This document shows positions 16,706 to 28,818 of a DNA stretch of 64,000 bases, in pieces (positions within the stretch are counted from its first letter, which is position 1; every line of letters starts with the position of its first letter). The position numbers and the translations under genes were made by a program. The stretch lies in assembly GCA_029977705.1 (NCBI GenBank), contig JAPOKJ010000008.1:1-64000 (forward strand), read 5' to 3'. Below the pieces are notes generated by a model that was not told the origin of the DNA, made no database searches, and worked only from the letters and a program-made list of their open reading frames with translations. Source of the stretch: Burkholderiales bacterium (lineage in GTDB: Bacteria > Pseudomonadota > Gammaproteobacteria > Burkholderiales > Burkholderiaceae_E).

Positions 16706-19555
16706 ATGACTGATTCTTCCTACCGAAGCACCCTGAACCTGCCCGACACCGCCTTTCCGATGCGCGGCGACCTGCCCAAGCGCGAACCCAAATGGGTCAA
16801 GGAATGGCAGGACAAGGGCGTCTACAAACGCATCAGGGCCGCCGTCAAGGGCCGCCCGCTGTGGCAGCTGCATGATGGCCCGCCCTTTGCCAATGGCGAC
16901 CTGCACAACGGCCATGCGGTCAACAAGATCCTCAAGGACCTGGTCGTCAAGACGAGGCTGATGGCCGGCTTTGATGCGCGCTACATCCCGGGTTGGGACT
17001 GCCATGGCATGCCGATCGAGATCCGCATCGAGAAGGAACATGGTCGCGGCCTGCCGGCCGCACAGGTCCAGGCCAAGTCGCGCGCCTATGCGACCGAGCA
17101 GGTGGCACGCCAGAAGGAGCAGTTCATCCGCATGGGCGTACTGGGCCAGTGGGACGACCCCTACCTGACGATGGCGCCGCGCAATGAGGCCGACGAGCTG
17201 CGTGCGCTGGGCCGCATCCTCGAGATGGGCTATGTCTACCGCGGCCTGAAGCCGGTCAACTGGTGCTTTGACTGCGGTTCTGCCCTGGCTGAGGCCGAGG
17301 TCGAGTATGCGGACAAGACCGATCCGGCCGTCGATGTCGCCTTCCCCTTCGTGCCTGCCGAACTGCCCCGCCTGGCCAAGGCCTTCGGTCTGGCGCAACT
17401 GCCGGTCACGCGCGGCTATGCGGTCATCTGGACCACCACCCCCTGGACGCTGCCCGCCAACCAGGCCCTGAACCTGCACCCGGAGTTCGACTACGCCTTG
17501 GTGCAGGCCGACTGGCAAGGTGCGCCCGCCCTGTTCATCTTCGCCAAGGACCGGGTCGAAGCCTGTCTCAAGGACTACGGTCTCGAGGGTCGTATCATCG
17601 CCCAGTGCAAGGGCGCGGCGCTCGAGCAGGTCGCCTTCCAGCATCCCTTCTACGACCGCCTCTCGCCGGTCTATCTGGGCGACTACGTGACGCTCGATAC
17701 CGGCACCGGCATCGTCCACTCCTCGCCGGCCTATGGCATCGAGGACTTCATCTCCTGCAAGCGCTACGGGATGAAGGATGACCAGGTCCTGCAACCGGTG
17801 ATGGGCAATGGCGTGTATGTCGATGACCTGCCCGAGTTCGGCGGCCAGATGATCTGGAAGGCCAACCCCAAGGTGGTCGAGCACCTGCGTGCCAAGGGAC
17901 ACCTGCTGCGCGCGCAGAACCATCCGCACAGCTACATGCATTGCTGGCGCCACAAGACGCCGATCATCTACCGCGCCTCCTCGCAATGGTTTGCCAGCCT
18001 CGACAACACGCCCAAGGCGGGCGGCAAGTCGCTGCGCGAGACGGCACTGGCCGGCATCGAGGCCACCGCCTTCTATCCGGCCTGGGGCAAGCCCCGCCTG
18101 TACAACATGATCGCCAACCGGCCGGACTGGACGCTGTCCCGGCAGCGTCAGTGGGGCGTGCCGATGGCCTTCCTGCTCAATGCCGCCACCGGCCAGTTGC
18201 ATCCGCGCACCAGCGAACTGATCGAGGTCGTGGCCCGGCGTATCGAGAAAGGCGGCATCGAAGCCTGGCAGACGCTGCCGATCGCCGAGATGCTGGCCGA
18301 GATCGGAGAGCCGCACAGCGAGGCCGATTGCGCCCGCTGGGTCAAGAACAAGGACACGCTCGATGTCTGGTTCGACTCGGGCACCACCCACCAGACGGTG
18401 CTGCGCGGCTCGCATGCCGAAAACTCCGCCTTCCCGGCGGACATGTACCTGGAGGGCAGCGACCAGCACCGCGGCTGGTTCCACTCGTCGCTGCTCACCT
18501 CGTCGATGCTCAATGGCGTGCCGCCCTACAAGGCCCTGCTCACCCATGGCTGGGTGGTCGACGGCCAGGGCCGCAAGATGTCCAAGTCGCTGGGCAACGG
18601 CATCAATCCCGACGAGATCTGGAACAAGCTGGGCGCCGAGATCCTGCGCCTGTGGGTGGCGGCCACCGATTACTCGGGCGACCTGAACCTGTCCGACGAG
18701 ATCCTCAAGCGGGTGGTCGACGTGTATCGCCGTATCCGCAACACGCTGCGCTTCCTGCTGGCCAATGTCTCGGACTTCGATCCGGCCACCGACCTGGTCG
18801 CGCCTGATCAACTGTTCGAGATCGACCGCTATGCGCTGGCGATGACGGCGCGCTGGAGCAGCGAGTGCCAGGCCAGCTACGCCAAGTTCGAGTTCCATCC
18901 GGTGGTGGCCAGCCTGCAGATCTTCTGCTCCGAAGATCTGGGCGCCTTCTACCTGGACATCCTCAAGGACCGCCTCTACACCACAGCGCCCAAGTCGCTG
19001 GCAAGGCGCAGCGCGCAGACGGCCCTCTATCACATCACCCGCGCCGTGCTCACCCTGATGGCGCCTGTCCTCTCCTTCACCGCCGAGGAGGCCTGGGCGG
19101 TGTTCTCGCCGTCCCTCTACAAGGCCAGCCAGGAAACCATCTTCACCGAAACCTATTACGCGGTCCCGGCCGTTGCAGATGGCCCTGCCCTGCTCGAAAA
19201 GTGGGCCCGGCTGCGCGATTGGCGGGCCGAGGCCCTGCGCAAGCTGGAAGATCAGCGCGCTGCAGGCGCCATCGGCTCGTCGCTGCAGGCCGAGTTGGAC
19301 ATCCACGCCGACCCCGACCTGCATGCCCTGCTGGCCAGCCTGGGCGATGACCTGCGCTTTGTCACCATCACCTCACAGGCGCGCCTGCACGCGGCCGCGG
19401 GCAATGACCTGAGGGTTGCGGCGAGCAGTCACACCAAGTGCGAGCGTTGCTGGCATTATCGCGAGGAGGTCGGCAAGCATGCCGCGCATCCGCAACTGTG
19501 CGGCCGCTGCGTTGCCAACCTCGAGGGCGCGGGCGAAGCGCGGCGCTTTGCCTGA
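16706..19555 (+). CDS. ileS: Isoleucyl-tRNA synthetase
   Basis: Class I synthetase charging tRNA-Ile, 949 aa from the ATG before [11 protein letters not shown] 16697 and TTG 16691 upstream are alternatives without a clear ribosome site. The catalytic signature that normally reads HIGH is HNGH here (residues 67-70); KMSKS is intact in [10 protein letters not shown]. The CP1 editing domain ([26 protein letters not shown]) is present, and the C-terminal zinc-binding CERCWHY/CGRC knuckle identifies the eubacterial mupirocin-sensitive type. Adjacent to lspA, as is usual. Confidence 0.98.
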   Translation: MTDSSYRSTLNLPDTAFPMRGDLPKREPKWVKEWQDKGVYKRIRAAVKGRPLWQLHDGPPFANGDLHNGHAVNKILKDLVVKTRLMAGFDARYIPGWDCHGMPIEIRIEKEHGRGLPAAQVQAKSRAYATEQVARQKEQFIRMGVLGQWDDPYLTMAPRNEADELRALGRILEMGYVYRGLKPVNWCFDCGSALAEAEVEYADKTDPAVDVAFPFVPAELPRLAKAFGLAQLPVTRGYAVIWTTTPWTLPANQALNLHPEFDYALVQADWQGAPALFIFAKDRVEACLKDYGLEGRIIAQCKGAALEQVAFQHPFYDRLSPVYLGDYVTLDTGTGIVHSSPAYGIEDFISCKRYGMKDDQVLQPVMGNGVYVDDLPEFGGQMIWKANPKVVEHLRAKGHLLRAQNHPHSYMHCWRHKTPIIYRASSQWFASLDNTPKAGGKSLRETALAGIEATAFYPAWGKPRLYNMIANRPDWTLSRQRQWGVPMAFLLNAATGQLHPRTSELIEVVARRIEKGGIEAWQTLPIAEMLAEIGEPHSEADCARWVKNKDTLDVWFDSGTTHQTVLRGSHAENSAFPADMYLEGSDQHRGWFHSSLLTSSMLNGVPPYKALLTHGWVVDGQGRKMSKSLGNGINPDEIWNKLGAEILRLWVAATDYSGDLNLSDEILKRVVDVYRRIRNTLRFLLANVSDFDPATDLVAPDQLFEIDRYALAMTARWSSECQASYAKFEFHPVVASLQIFCSEDLGAFYLDILKDRLYTTAPKSLARRSAQTALYHITRAVLTLMAPVLSFTAEEAWAVFSPSLYKASQETIFTETYYAVPAVADGPALLEKWARLRDWRAEALRKLEDQRAAGAIGSSLQAELDIHADPDLHALLASLGDDLRFVTITSQARLHAAAGNDLRVAASSHTKCERCWHYREEVGKHAAHPQLCGRCVANLEGAGEARRFA

Positions 19556-19562
19556 GTCCGCC

Positions 19563-19588
19563 CGTCCGGCCGCTCACCCGGCCGGACG
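19563..19588 (+). other. GC-rich hairpin between ileS and lspA
   Basis: Ten-base perfect stem (19563-19572 with 19579-19588) and a six-base loop, starting eight bases after the ileS stop. There is no U tract, so it is more likely a 3'-end stabiliser or an intra-operon processing element than a full terminator. Confidence 0.55.
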
Positions 19589-19654
19589 CCCCAACTTTTC
19601 GGGAGCGGGCCGTGATGGGCCCCGACCAACGATCCACCCCAAGCCCTTTGCAAC

Positions 19655-20161
19655 GTGGCCAAGACCAAGAAATCCTCACGATCCCTGACCCTCACCCCCT
19701 GGCTGCTGCTGGCCATTGTGGTGATCCTGCTCGACCAGATCAGCAAGATCGCGATCGAGCGACGCTTTCGGCTGGGCGAGCGCCTGAACATCCTCCCGGA
19801 TTACTTCGACCTGACCCTGGTCTACAACAAGGGGGCGGCCTTCAATTTCCTGGCCAGCGCCGGTGGCTGGCAGCGCTGGTTCTTCATCGGGCTGGGCGTG
19901 GCCGCCACCATCTTCCTGATCTACCTGCTGGTCCGGCATGCCTCGCAGACCCTGTTCTGCTTCGGGCTGGCCATGATCATGGGCGGCGCGATCGGCAATG
20001 TCATCGACCGTGTCTGGCGCGGCCAGGTGGTCGACTTTCTGCTCGCCTACTACCAGGGCTGGTACTGGCCGGCCTTCAATATCGCCGACAGCGCGATTAC
20101 ACTGGGTGCCATCTGCCTGATTATTGATGAAATTCGTCGCGTGCGATCCTCGCGCGGGTGA
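19655..20161 (+). CDS. lspA: Lipoprotein signal peptidase (signal peptidase II)
   Basis: Inner-membrane aspartyl protease that cleaves the signal peptide of diacylglyceryl-prolipoproteins; target of globomycin. 168 aa, starting at a GTG with no in-frame ATG before the first membrane helix. Four hydrophobic segments are visible, with conserved VYNKGAAFNF, GNVIDR, and the catalytic Asp pair in VVDFL (D127) and FNIADSAIT (D145). Follows ileS by about 100 bases and precedes coaBC by 46. Confidence 0.97.
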   Translation: MAKTKKSSRSLTLTPWLLLAIVVILLDQISKIAIERRFRLGERLNILPDYFDLTLVYNKGAAFNFLASAGGWQRWFFIGLGVAATIFLIYLLVRHASQTLFCFGLAMIMGGAIGNVIDRVWRGQVVDFLLAYYQGWYWPAFNIADSAITLGAICLIIDEIRRVRSSRG

Positions 20162-20207
20162 AGATCCCCCTTCGTCCATCAACGGCCCGCCCTTCGCCCT
20201 GTCCGCC

Positions 20208-21407
20208 ATGCCCAATGCCCTGAACGGAAAGAAGATCCTGCTCGGAGTCACCGGTGGCGTTGCCGCCTTCAAGGCCTGCGAACTGGTGCGCGAATTGCAG
20301 CGCTGGGGCGCCTCGGTCCAGGTGGTCATGACCGAGGCGGCCACCCATTTCATCGGCACCGCCAGTTTTCAGGCCCTGAGCGGGCAACCGGTCTTCACCG
20401 ATCAATGGGACGGACGCATTGCCAACAACATGGCCCATATCGAACTGAGCCGTCAGGCCGATGCCATTCTCATCGCGCCCTGCTCGACCGACATGATGGC
20501 CAAGCTCGCCCACGGGCTGTGTGACGACCTGCTCAGCACCCTGTGCATGGCCCGCGACAAGCCGCTGCTGATCGCCCCGGCAATGAACCGCCAGATGTGG
20601 ATGCATCCGGCCACCCAGCGCAACGCGCGCCAGTTGCGCGACGATGGTGTCGCGATTCTGGGACCCGGCAACGGCGACCAGGCCTGCGGCGAGACCGGTG
20701 ATGGCCGCATGCTCGAGGCGGTGCAACTGACCGAGGCGATGGAGGCGTTCTTCACGCCCAAGTCGCTGGCCGGCAAGTCGGTGCTGCTGACGGCAGGCCC
20801 GACCCAGGAGCCGATCGATCCGGTTCGGGTCATCAGCAACCTTTCTTCGGGCAAGATGGGCTTTGCCATCGCCCAGGCCTGCCAGCGCGCTGGTGCCCAG
20901 GTCACCCTGGTGGCCGGCCCCTGTGCCCTGCCAACACCGGATGGCGTGCAACGCATCGACGTGCGCACCGCGCAGCAGATGCATGATGCAGTCCACGCGC
21001 TGATGCAGCCGCGTCCGGATGTCTTCATCGCGGTGGCTGCCGTTGCCGACTGGCGGGTCGCGCAGGTCTCCGACCAGAAGATCAAGAAAACCGGCGACGA
21101 TGACGTCCCGACCCTGCAGTTCGTGCAGAACCCGGACATCCTGGCCTCGGTCGCGCGCCTGCCCGACGCCCCGTTCTGCGTCGGCTTTGCCGCCGAAAGC
21201 GAGGATCTCGAAAAGCACGGGGAGGAAAAGCGCCGGCGCAAGGGCATTCCGCTGCTGGTGGCCAACATCGGGCACGCCACCTTCGGCCGCGATGACAACG
21301 AGTTGCTGCTCATCGACGCCAAGGGTCATACCCGCATGCCCCTGGCTGCCAAGACCGACCTGGCACGCGCGCTGGTCCTGCACCTGGCCGGTCAGTTGCC
21401 TGCCTGA
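20208..21407 (+). CDS. coaBC: Bifunctional phosphopantothenoylcysteine decarboxylase/phosphopantothenate-cysteine ligase
   Basis: Two steps of coenzyme A synthesis in one 399-aa protein. The N-terminal FMN-dependent decarboxylase (CoaC) shows [11 protein letters not shown], the catalytic His in [16 protein letters not shown] and the CGETGDGRM motif. The C-terminal ligase (CoaB) has [29 protein letters not shown], the KIKK motif and [13 protein letters not shown] at 20208 matches the usual N terminus ([12 protein letters not shown]); upstream in-frame codons overlapping lspA are not needed. Confidence 0.98.
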   Translation: MPNALNGKKILLGVTGGVAAFKACELVRELQRWGASVQVVMTEAATHFIGTASFQALSGQPVFTDQWDGRIANNMAHIELSRQADAILIAPCSTDMMAKLAHGLCDDLLSTLCMARDKPLLIAPAMNRQMWMHPATQRNARQLRDDGVAILGPGNGDQACGETGDGRMLEAVQLTEAMEAFFTPKSLAGKSVLLTAGPTQEPIDPVRVISNLSSGKMGFAIAQACQRAGAQVTLVAGPCALPTPDGVQRIDVRTAQQMHDAVHALMQPRPDVFIAVAAVADWRVAQVSDQKIKKTGDDDVPTLQFVQNPDILASVARLPDAPFCVGFAAESEDLEKHGEEKRRRKGIPLLVANIGHATFGRDDNELLLIDAKGHTRMPLAAKTDLARALVLHLAGQLPA

Positions 21408-21485
21408 AGGCCCACCCCTGCATCAACGACCGCCAAGACGGCCCCCTGCATCCGCGCCCACTCGAGCCACACCCGCCTGACCACC

Positions 21486-21932
21486 ATGAAGATCGACGTC
21501 CGCATCCTCGATGAACGCATGCGCCAGCAATTGCCCACCCATGCCACTGCCGGCAGTGCCGGTCTGGACATGCGGGCCTGCCTGGACCAGGCCCTGGAGA
21601 TCGCGCCCGGCCAGACCGTGCTGATCCCCACCGGCCTGGCCATCCATGTGGCCGACCCCGGCTATGCGGCGGTGCTGCTGCCGCGCTCCGGCCTGGGTCA
21701 CAAGCACGGCATCGTGCTGGGCAATCTGGTGGGTCTCATCGACTCGGACTATCAGGGGCCGCTGATGGTCTCGTGCTGGAACCGCAGCAACCAGACCTTC
21801 CGGATCGAGCCGATGGAACGTATCGCGCAGCTGGTCGTGATTCCCGTCATGCGGGCCGAGTTCAACATCGTCGACAGCTTCGAGGCCAGCGAGCGCGGCG
21901 CGGGGGGCTTCGGCAGTACGGGCCGAAGCTAG
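21486..21932 (+). CDS. dut: dUTP diphosphatase
   Basis: Homotrimeric dUTPase, hydrolysing dUTP to dUMP to keep uracil out of DNA. 148 aa with the five motifs in order: [10 protein letters not shown] (I), [10 protein letters not shown] (II), [11 protein letters not shown] (III, catalytic Asp), ERIAQLVV (IV) and the C-terminal [12 protein letters not shown] (V). The coaBC-dut adjacency is standard in betaproteobacteria and gammaproteobacteria. The next gene starts 12 bases downstream. Confidence 0.98.
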   Translation: MKIDVRILDERMRQQLPTHATAGSAGLDMRACLDQALEIAPGQTVLIPTGLAIHVADPGYAAVLLPRSGLGHKHGIVLGNLVGLIDSDYQGPLMVSCWNRSNQTFRIEPMERIAQLVVIPVMRAEFNIVDSFEASERGAGGFGSTGRS

Positions 21933-21944
21933 CCGGACGGGGCG

Positions 21945-22799
21945 ATGATGGCGGAACTGCTGCTGGCCTGGGTGCTTGGCTTCAAGCACGGGCTCGATGC
22001 CGACCATCTGGCACTGATCGACAACCTGGGGCGCGCGCTGCGCGGACCGTCGCCGCGCAGTGCCAAGTACTGCGGCCTGCTGTTCTCGCTGGGACACAGC
22101 CTGGCCGTCCTGGCGATGACCCTGGCTGCCGTCCTGCTCGGACAACGCTATGGCGCCATCCTGCCGCACTGGCTGGAGGGCGCCGGCTCGGTGCTGGCGG
22201 CGACCACCCTGATCCTGCTGGCGCTGGTCAACCTGCGCAGCCTTATGGGCCGCGACGTGGCCTCACGAGGCGATCCGGCGCATCAGCGCCTGCTCACCCG
22301 CTGGGGGCCGGTGCCACGTGGCCGCCGGGCCGCGCTGGCCGTGATGGCACTGGGAGGCTTGTTCGCCTTCTCCTTTGACACCATGACCCAGGCCGCGCTC
22401 TTTGCCAGCCTTGGCCATCACAGCAGCCAACCCCTGCTCGCAGCCACTGCCCTGAGCGCCCTGTTCGGTCTGGGCATGATCTGCTCCGACACCCTCAATG
22501 GCCTCGTGGTCAACCGCCTGCTCGATCACCTGTCCGCCCGACAGGCCTGCGAAGCGTCCGCCCGTCAGGCACGCCGCAGGGCGATGAATTTCATGACACT
22601 GAGTCTGGCGCTGCTCAGCCTGCTGGTTGCTGCGTTGGCCCTGGCTCGCCTGGCTGGCGGTGCTGCCGTGCAGCGCCTGGAAGGCCATGAACTGGTCCTG
22701 GGCCTGGGCGTGATCGCCTGGGTACTGTGCAGCTACGCCATCGCTGCCTGGCTGAGCTGGAACGGACAGCGCAGCCCGGTCCTTCGCCGCACGGCCTGA
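21945..22799 (+). CDS. NiCoT-family nickel/cobalt permease (HoxN/NixA-like)
   Basis: Inner-membrane permease for Ni2+ or Co2+. The metal-binding signature near the N terminus, FKHGLDADHLALIDN (H-x4-DH), is followed by LLFSLGHSLAV, FSFDTMTQA and GMICSDTLNGL, which correspond to the four NiCoT signature motifs, and there are about seven or eight hydrophobic segments. 284 aa is a little short for NiCoT (300-350). No hydrogenase, urease or cobalamin genes are nearby, so substrate preference cannot be inferred. Start at 21945 or the next ATG; probably coupled to dut. Confidence 0.88.
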   Translation: MMAELLLAWVLGFKHGLDADHLALIDNLGRALRGPSPRSAKYCGLLFSLGHSLAVLAMTLAAVLLGQRYGAILPHWLEGAGSVLAATTLILLALVNLRSLMGRDVASRGDPAHQRLLTRWGPVPRGRRAALAVMALGGLFAFSFDTMTQAALFASLGHHSSQPLLAATALSALFGLGMICSDTLNGLVVNRLLDHLSARQACEASARQARRRAMNFMTLSLALLSLLVAALALARLAGGAAVQRLEGHELVLGLGVIAWVLCSYAIAAWLSWNGQRSPVLRRTA

Positions 22800-22812
22800 G
22801 CCGGAGCGGCCG

Positions 22813-22829
22813 GCCGGCCTCAGGCCGGC
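22813..22829. other. Perfect hairpin centred on the tal stop codon
   Basis: GCCGGCC (22813-22819), loop TCA (22820-22822, which is the tal TGA on the minus strand), GGCCGGC (22823-22829). It lies where the permease gene and tal converge and may serve both as a U-less terminator or 3'-end stabiliser. Confidence 0.6.
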
Positions 22830-23761
22830 AGCGCAGCCTTCACGAGCTGGTCCAGCTTGAGCGCATCGGACACGAAGGCACGGATGCCCTCTGCCAGCTT
22901 CTCGGTGCCCATGGCGTCTTCATTGAGGGCAAAGCGGAAGGCCTTTTCATCAAAGCGAACCCGCTCGATGCTCATCTGGCGCGCTGCCTGGGCATCCAGT
23001 GCGGCCGAAAAATCGCCCTCGCGTTCCTGCAATTGCTTGAGCAGGTCCGGGCTGATGGTGAGCAGGTCGCAGCCCGCCAGATGGATGATCTGGCCGATGT
23101 TGCGGAAACTGGCGCCCATCACCTCGGTCGGATAACCGAACTTCTTGAAGTACTGGTAGATGCGCGATACCGACTGCACACCGGGATCCTCGGCACCCTG
23201 GAAGTCCTTGCCGTCACGCTTCTTGTACCAGTCATAGATGCGACCGACAAAGGGCGAGATCAGGGTAACCCCGGCATCGGCACAGGCCACCGCCTGGGCA
23301 AAACTGAACAACAGCGTCAGATTGCAATGGATGCCGTCGCGCTCCAGTTTTTCGGCGGCGCGAATGCCTTCCCAGGTGGCCGCGATCTTGATCAGCACCC
23401 GTTCACGGCCGATGCCGCGTGCCTCGTACAGGGCAATCAGCTTGCGCGCCTTGGCAATGGTCGCCTCGGTATCGAATGAGTGGCGGGCGTCGACCTCGGT
23501 GGACACCCGGCCCGGAATGATCGACAGGATCTGCTGCCCGAAGCGCACCAGCAGGTCATCGACCACCTCATCGAGCGCCTTGCCGCTCCCGGCCGTTGCC
23601 GCTTCGTCGAGCAGGCGCCGGTACTCGGGCATTTGCACCGCCTTGAGGATGAGCGTCGGATTGGTGGTGGCATCGCGCGGCGCAAAAGCCTTCATGGCAT
23701 TGAAGTCACCGGTATCGGCAACCACCACGGTCATGGACTTGAGGGTGTCGAGCGCGTTCAT
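22820..23761 (-). CDS. tal: Transaldolase
   Basis: Non-oxidative pentose phosphate enzyme exchanging dihydroxyacetone units between sedoheptulose 7-phosphate and glyceraldehyde 3-phosphate. 313 aa, TalB-type (subfamily 1) length. [10 protein letters not shown] near the N terminus, the Schiff-base Lys in [23 protein letters not shown], and the SPFVGRI phosphate-binding motif are all present. Start taken at the ATG before NALDTLKS; an ATG three codons upstream is also possible. It lies 45 bases behind dsbB and could be read through from that operon. Confidence 0.97.
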   Translation of the reverse strand: MNALDTLKSMTVVVADTGDFNAMKAFAPRDATTNPTLILKAVQMPEYRRLLDEAATAGSGKALDEVVDDLLVRFGQQILSIIPGRVSTEVDARHSFDTEATIAKARKLIALYEARGIGRERVLIKIAATWEGIRAAEKLERDGIHCNLTLLFSFAQAVACADAGVTLISPFVGRIYDWYKKRDGKDFQGAEDPGVQSVSRIYQYFKKFGYPTEVMGASFRNIGQIIHLAGCDLLTISPDLLKQLQEREGDFSAALDAQAARQMSIERVRFDEKAFRFALNEDAMGTEKLAEGIRAFVSDALKLDQLVKAALPA

Positions 23762-23806
23762 GGCAGTCATTCCAGCATTGCAGATGGACAAGGGGCGGGT
23801 GGCGTG

Positions 23807-24322
23807 TCAGCGCCGGCGCATCAGGCGCATGGACCCGAGCAGGCAGACGATCAGCAAGAAGGTGAAGGCTGTCGCGCTCCACAGCGCGAAGGGCACGCCG
23901 AACAAGGGCAGGTTGGCGTCGGCGCAGGAGGCATTGGCGCGAAACAGCCAGGGCATGGCCGAATCCAGCCTGAGCGTCATCAGGATCCGGTCGGCGAGGG
24001 TCAGGTCGCAGGAATCCTGCGCGGCGGCCACGAACTGCTGGTGCAGCGCGGCCGCCAGGCCGGCGCCACTGCAGAGCAAGGCAAACACGGCCAGCCCCAC
24101 GCTGGCACCGCGCCGCGGTTGCGGCACCATCAACAGCCGCGAGGCGACCAGTAGCAGGACACCGGTCACGATGTAGAGCAGGCGCTGGACAGTACACCAG
24201 GGACAGGGCTTCATGCCAAAGCCATGCTGCAGCACCAAGGCCAGGACCACCGCCAGGATGCTGGCGATGCCTGCCCAGAAGAAGGCGCGGCCGATCGCGA
24301 CCGAATGGCGGTGCGGGGCCAT
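23807..24322 (-). CDS. dsbB: Disulfide bond formation protein B (DsbB family)
   Basis: Inner-membrane quinone reductase that reoxidises a periplasmic DsbA-like thiol oxidase. 171 aa with four membrane helices. The quinone-side CxxC is in KPCPWC (C40, C43), and the second periplasmic pair is C105 (DSCDLT) and C133 (ASCAD). The ATG overlaps the stop of the flavoprotein gene by one base (TGATG), so it is translationally coupled to a sulfide-dehydrogenase-like operon rather than to dsbA. That placement suggests, but does not prove, a role in the redox chemistry of that system. Confidence 0.94.
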   Translation of the reverse strand: MAPHRHSVAIGRAFFWAGIASILAVVLALVLQHGFGMKPCPWCTVQRLLYIVTGVLLLVASRLLMVPQPRRGASVGLAVFALLCSGAGLAAALHQQFVAAAQDSCDLTLADRILMTLRLDSAMPWLFRANASCADANLPLFGVPFALWSATAFTFLLIVCLLGSMRLMRRR

Positions 24323-25650
24323 CAGGACAGCATGTCGTTCCAGATGGTCTTGGCCCACATGTTGGCATAGACCCCTTCAAGGGCATTGGCCTCGCTGGAC
24401 AGGCCTCCAGAACCTGGTACGGCTTCCATGGTCTTCTTGGTGGCATCGTAGCGATGGACCGAGGCCACATGCGCGACCTGGCTGTCGTCCATGAAGCTGT
24501 AACAGGTGTTGGCCATCATGGGGGCCACCGGCGCCCGGCCATTGAAGGCTTCAAGGATCGCCGCAGCGGCCGCCTTGCCATGCTGGTTGGCCATGTGGCC
24601 GGACTTGGGCATGGCCGGCGCCGAGAGGGTGGCATCGCCCAGCACGTGCACGCCCGGCGCCGCCGTCGACTCCATCGTCATCCAGTCGACACTGCACCAG
24701 CGGTTGTTGGCATTGACCAGGCCTGCCTTGCGGGCGATCGCGCCGGCCGACATCTGTGGCAGCACATTGAGCACGTTGCCCTTGATGACCTCACCCAGCT
24801 CGGTGGTGACGGTACGGGCACGGGCATCGAGTTCGGTGACGCGATGATTGGGCCGGTACTCGATAATGCCCTTGTACATGTCGTTGAAGGCCTTGCGGAA
24901 CAGGCCGGCCTTGGACACGATGTCCGGATTGGCATCGAGCACCAGCACCTTCGAGCGGGGCTTGAACTTCTTGAAATACCAGGCCACCTGGCAAGCCCGC
25001 TCGTACGGTCCCGGCGGGCAGCGGTAGGGCGCCAGCGGCACGGCAATCACGAAGACGCCCCCATCGGGCATCGCCTCCAGTTGCGCGCGCAGCGCCTGGG
25101 TTTCAGGTCCGGCCTTCCAGGCATGCAGCACTGTTTTCTGGGCCTCGGCATCGTAGCCCCGGATGGTGGCATAGTCCATGTCCACGCCGGGCGACAGGAT
25201 GATCCGGTCGAAGCTCTGGTCGGCGATCTTGTTGAAGCTGGCACGGCGCTTGGCGGCATCGATGCCCAGGACCTCGTCGTTGACCACCACCACGCCATTG
25301 CGGCGCAGCCCTTCATAGCCGATCGTGATGTCGGCCATTGACCGGCTGCCGCCCAACACCAGGTTGGACATCGGGCATGAGATGAACTGGCTCTGGCGAT
25401 CGACCAGCAGCACCTCGACACTGTCGCCGCCCCACAGCTTCAGATACTTGGCGGCCGTCGCTCCGCCAAAGCCTGCACCGACCACCAGCACGCGGCCGAG
25501 CAGTTTGGTGGGCGGGGGTGATCCCGCGCCAGGGGTGGCGCAGGCACCGAGCCCGCCCAGTCCCGCCAGGGCGGTACCGGCGGCGAGCGCCTGGGTGAAG
25601 CGCCGGCGCGAGGCCTGAGCGAGGTCGGGGCGGATGGGACGTCGGTTCAT
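24322..25650 (-). CDS. fccB: Flavocytochrome c sulfide dehydrogenase-type flavoprotein (FccB/SoxF-like)
   Basis: Periplasmic FAD protein of the FCSD family, which oxidises sulfide and passes electrons to a cytochrome c. 442 aa, with a twin-arginine signal (RRRFTQALAAGTALAGL) ending near a lipobox-like GACA, an FAD-binding VVGAGFGGATAAKYL, and the two redox cysteines in QFISCPMSN and YRCPPGPYERAC. The late HVLGDAT motif closes the FAD site, and a C-terminal FCSD-type domain runs from ANTCYSF. It overlaps the upstream cytochrome gene by ATGA and dsbB by TGATG. A SoxF-like thiol oxidoreductase is an alternative name. Confidence 0.92.
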   Translation of the reverse strand: MNRRPIRPDLAQASRRRFTQALAAGTALAGLGGLGACATPGAGSPPPTKLLGRVLVVGAGFGGATAAKYLKLWGGDSVEVLLVDRQSQFISCPMSNLVLGGSRSMADITIGYEGLRRNGVVVVNDEVLGIDAAKRRASFNKIADQSFDRIILSPGVDMDYATIRGYDAEAQKTVLHAWKAGPETQALRAQLEAMPDGGVFVIAVPLAPYRCPPGPYERACQVAWYFKKFKPRSKVLVLDANPDIVSKAGLFRKAFNDMYKGIIEYRPNHRVTELDARARTVTTELGEVIKGNVLNVLPQMSAGAIARKAGLVNANNRWCSVDWMTMESTAAPGVHVLGDATLSAPAMPKSGHMANQHGKAAAAAILEAFNGRAPVAPMMANTCYSFMDDSQVAHVASVHRYDATKKTMEAVPGSGGLSSEANALEGVYANMWAKTIWNDMLS

Positions 25651-25979
25651 TTGCGCACCTGTTTGGAGAAGTAGGCAGCCATCGCCTTGATCTGCTCGTC
25701 ACTGTATCCCTTGGCGATCTGGTGCATCAGCGTCGCACTGCGCTGGCCGCCCTTGAAAGCCTGCATCTTGGCAATGAACTCGTCGGCCTTCATGCCAGCC
25801 AGCGCGATGCCGGGTTCGGCCGTGCTGATCCCGTTGGTGCCATGGCAGTTGGCACAGTTGGCGGCCAGATAGCGGCTGGGATCGGCGCTGGCCTGACCTT
25901 GGGCACAGACGATGCCGGAGGTCAACATCAAGGCGGCCACAGGCAGTCGCATCAGCGCCCGTGCGATGGCTTGGTTCAT
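25647..25979 (-). CDS. Periplasmic monoheme class I cytochrome c
   Basis: 110-aa exported cytochrome likely to be the electron acceptor of the adjacent flavoprotein. The signal peptide (LMRLPVAALMLTSGIVCAQG) is followed by the heme c site CANCH (C42, C45, H46), and the distal Met is in SATLMHQIAKGYSDEQI. The start is the ATG at 25979, six bases after GGAG; ATG at 25991 lies inside the ribosome site itself. FccA subunits are often diheme, so a single heme makes this a smaller partner. Preceded by its own leader after the clpA terminator. Confidence 0.93.
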   Translation of the reverse strand: MNQAIARALMRLPVAALMLTSGIVCAQGQASADPSRYLAANCANCHGTNGISTAEPGIALAGMKADEFIAKMQAFKGGQRSATLMHQIAKGYSDEQIKAMAAYFSKQVRK

Positions 25980-26036
25980 GAAGGTCTCCATTTTTTTGAT
26001 TACAGATACAGTCGGGGACGCGCCCGAGGATACCCC

Positions 26037-26069
26037 AAAAACAACGCCCTGCGTGATGCAGGGCGTTGT
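26037..26069 (-). terminator. Rho-independent terminator of clpS-clpA
   Basis: Twelve-base perfect stem (26041-26052 with 26058-26069), five-base loop, and on the minus strand a T5 run after the stem. It lies 60 bases past the clpA stop and separates clpA from the cytochrome gene. Confidence 0.92.
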
Positions 26070-26129
26070 CTGGTTCATCACCAAGGATGCCATGCAAAGC
26101 ACCTTTGGATGGCTTGCCGCAGGCGGCAC

Positions 26130-28447
<2,318 letters not shown>

Positions 28448-28451
<4 letters not shown>

Positions 28452-28756
28452 GCTTCCTCCATCACGCATTGCAGCGGATGTTGATGTTGACGGGCGTACT
28501 CGCTGACCTGATCGACCTTGGTCGCGGCAACGTCCCTGGGAAAGAGGCCACAAACACCTCGCCCCTCGCGATGCACCTTGAGCATGACCTGGGTGGATTT
28601 CTCCCGGCTCATGCCAAAGAACTTCTGCAAGACGCTGACCACAAATTCCATCGGCGTGAAGTCATCGTTCAGCAACAGCACCTGGAACATCGGTGGCGGC
28701 TTGACCTTGGCCTCCTGGCGCTCCAATACGGTGGAATGTTCAAACTTGTCGGTCAT
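28448..28756 (-). CDS. clpS: ClpA adaptor protein ClpS
   Basis: Small N-recognin (102 aa) that binds N-end-rule degrons and hands them to ClpA. A disordered N terminus is followed by [20 protein letters not shown], which carries the conserved NDD of the degron pocket, and by [16 protein letters not shown]. It overlaps clpA by four bases, so the pair is co-translated. A TAGAAT box ends only six bases before the ATG, so transcripts from it would be nearly leaderless. Confidence 0.98.
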
Positions 28757-28762
28757 GACCTG

Positions 28763-28790
28763 ATTCTAGCGAAGCTTGGCGGCGTTGCAA
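28763..28790 (-). promoter_or_regulatory. Putative clpS-clpA promoter
   Basis: On the minus strand TTGCAA (28790-28785), a 16-base spacer and TAGAAT (28768-28763). The -10 ends six bases before the clpS ATG, which would place the transcription start at or next to the start codon. Confidence 0.5.
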
Positions 28791-28818
28791 CAAACCCCCC
28801 GGACTAAAGCGCGGTTTG

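Noticed and set aside
16499-19324. A 941-codon open frame on the minus strand opposite ileS
   Set aside because: It mirrors the codon pattern of a G+C-rich gene, has no recognisable domain, and ileS on the plus strand is certain.
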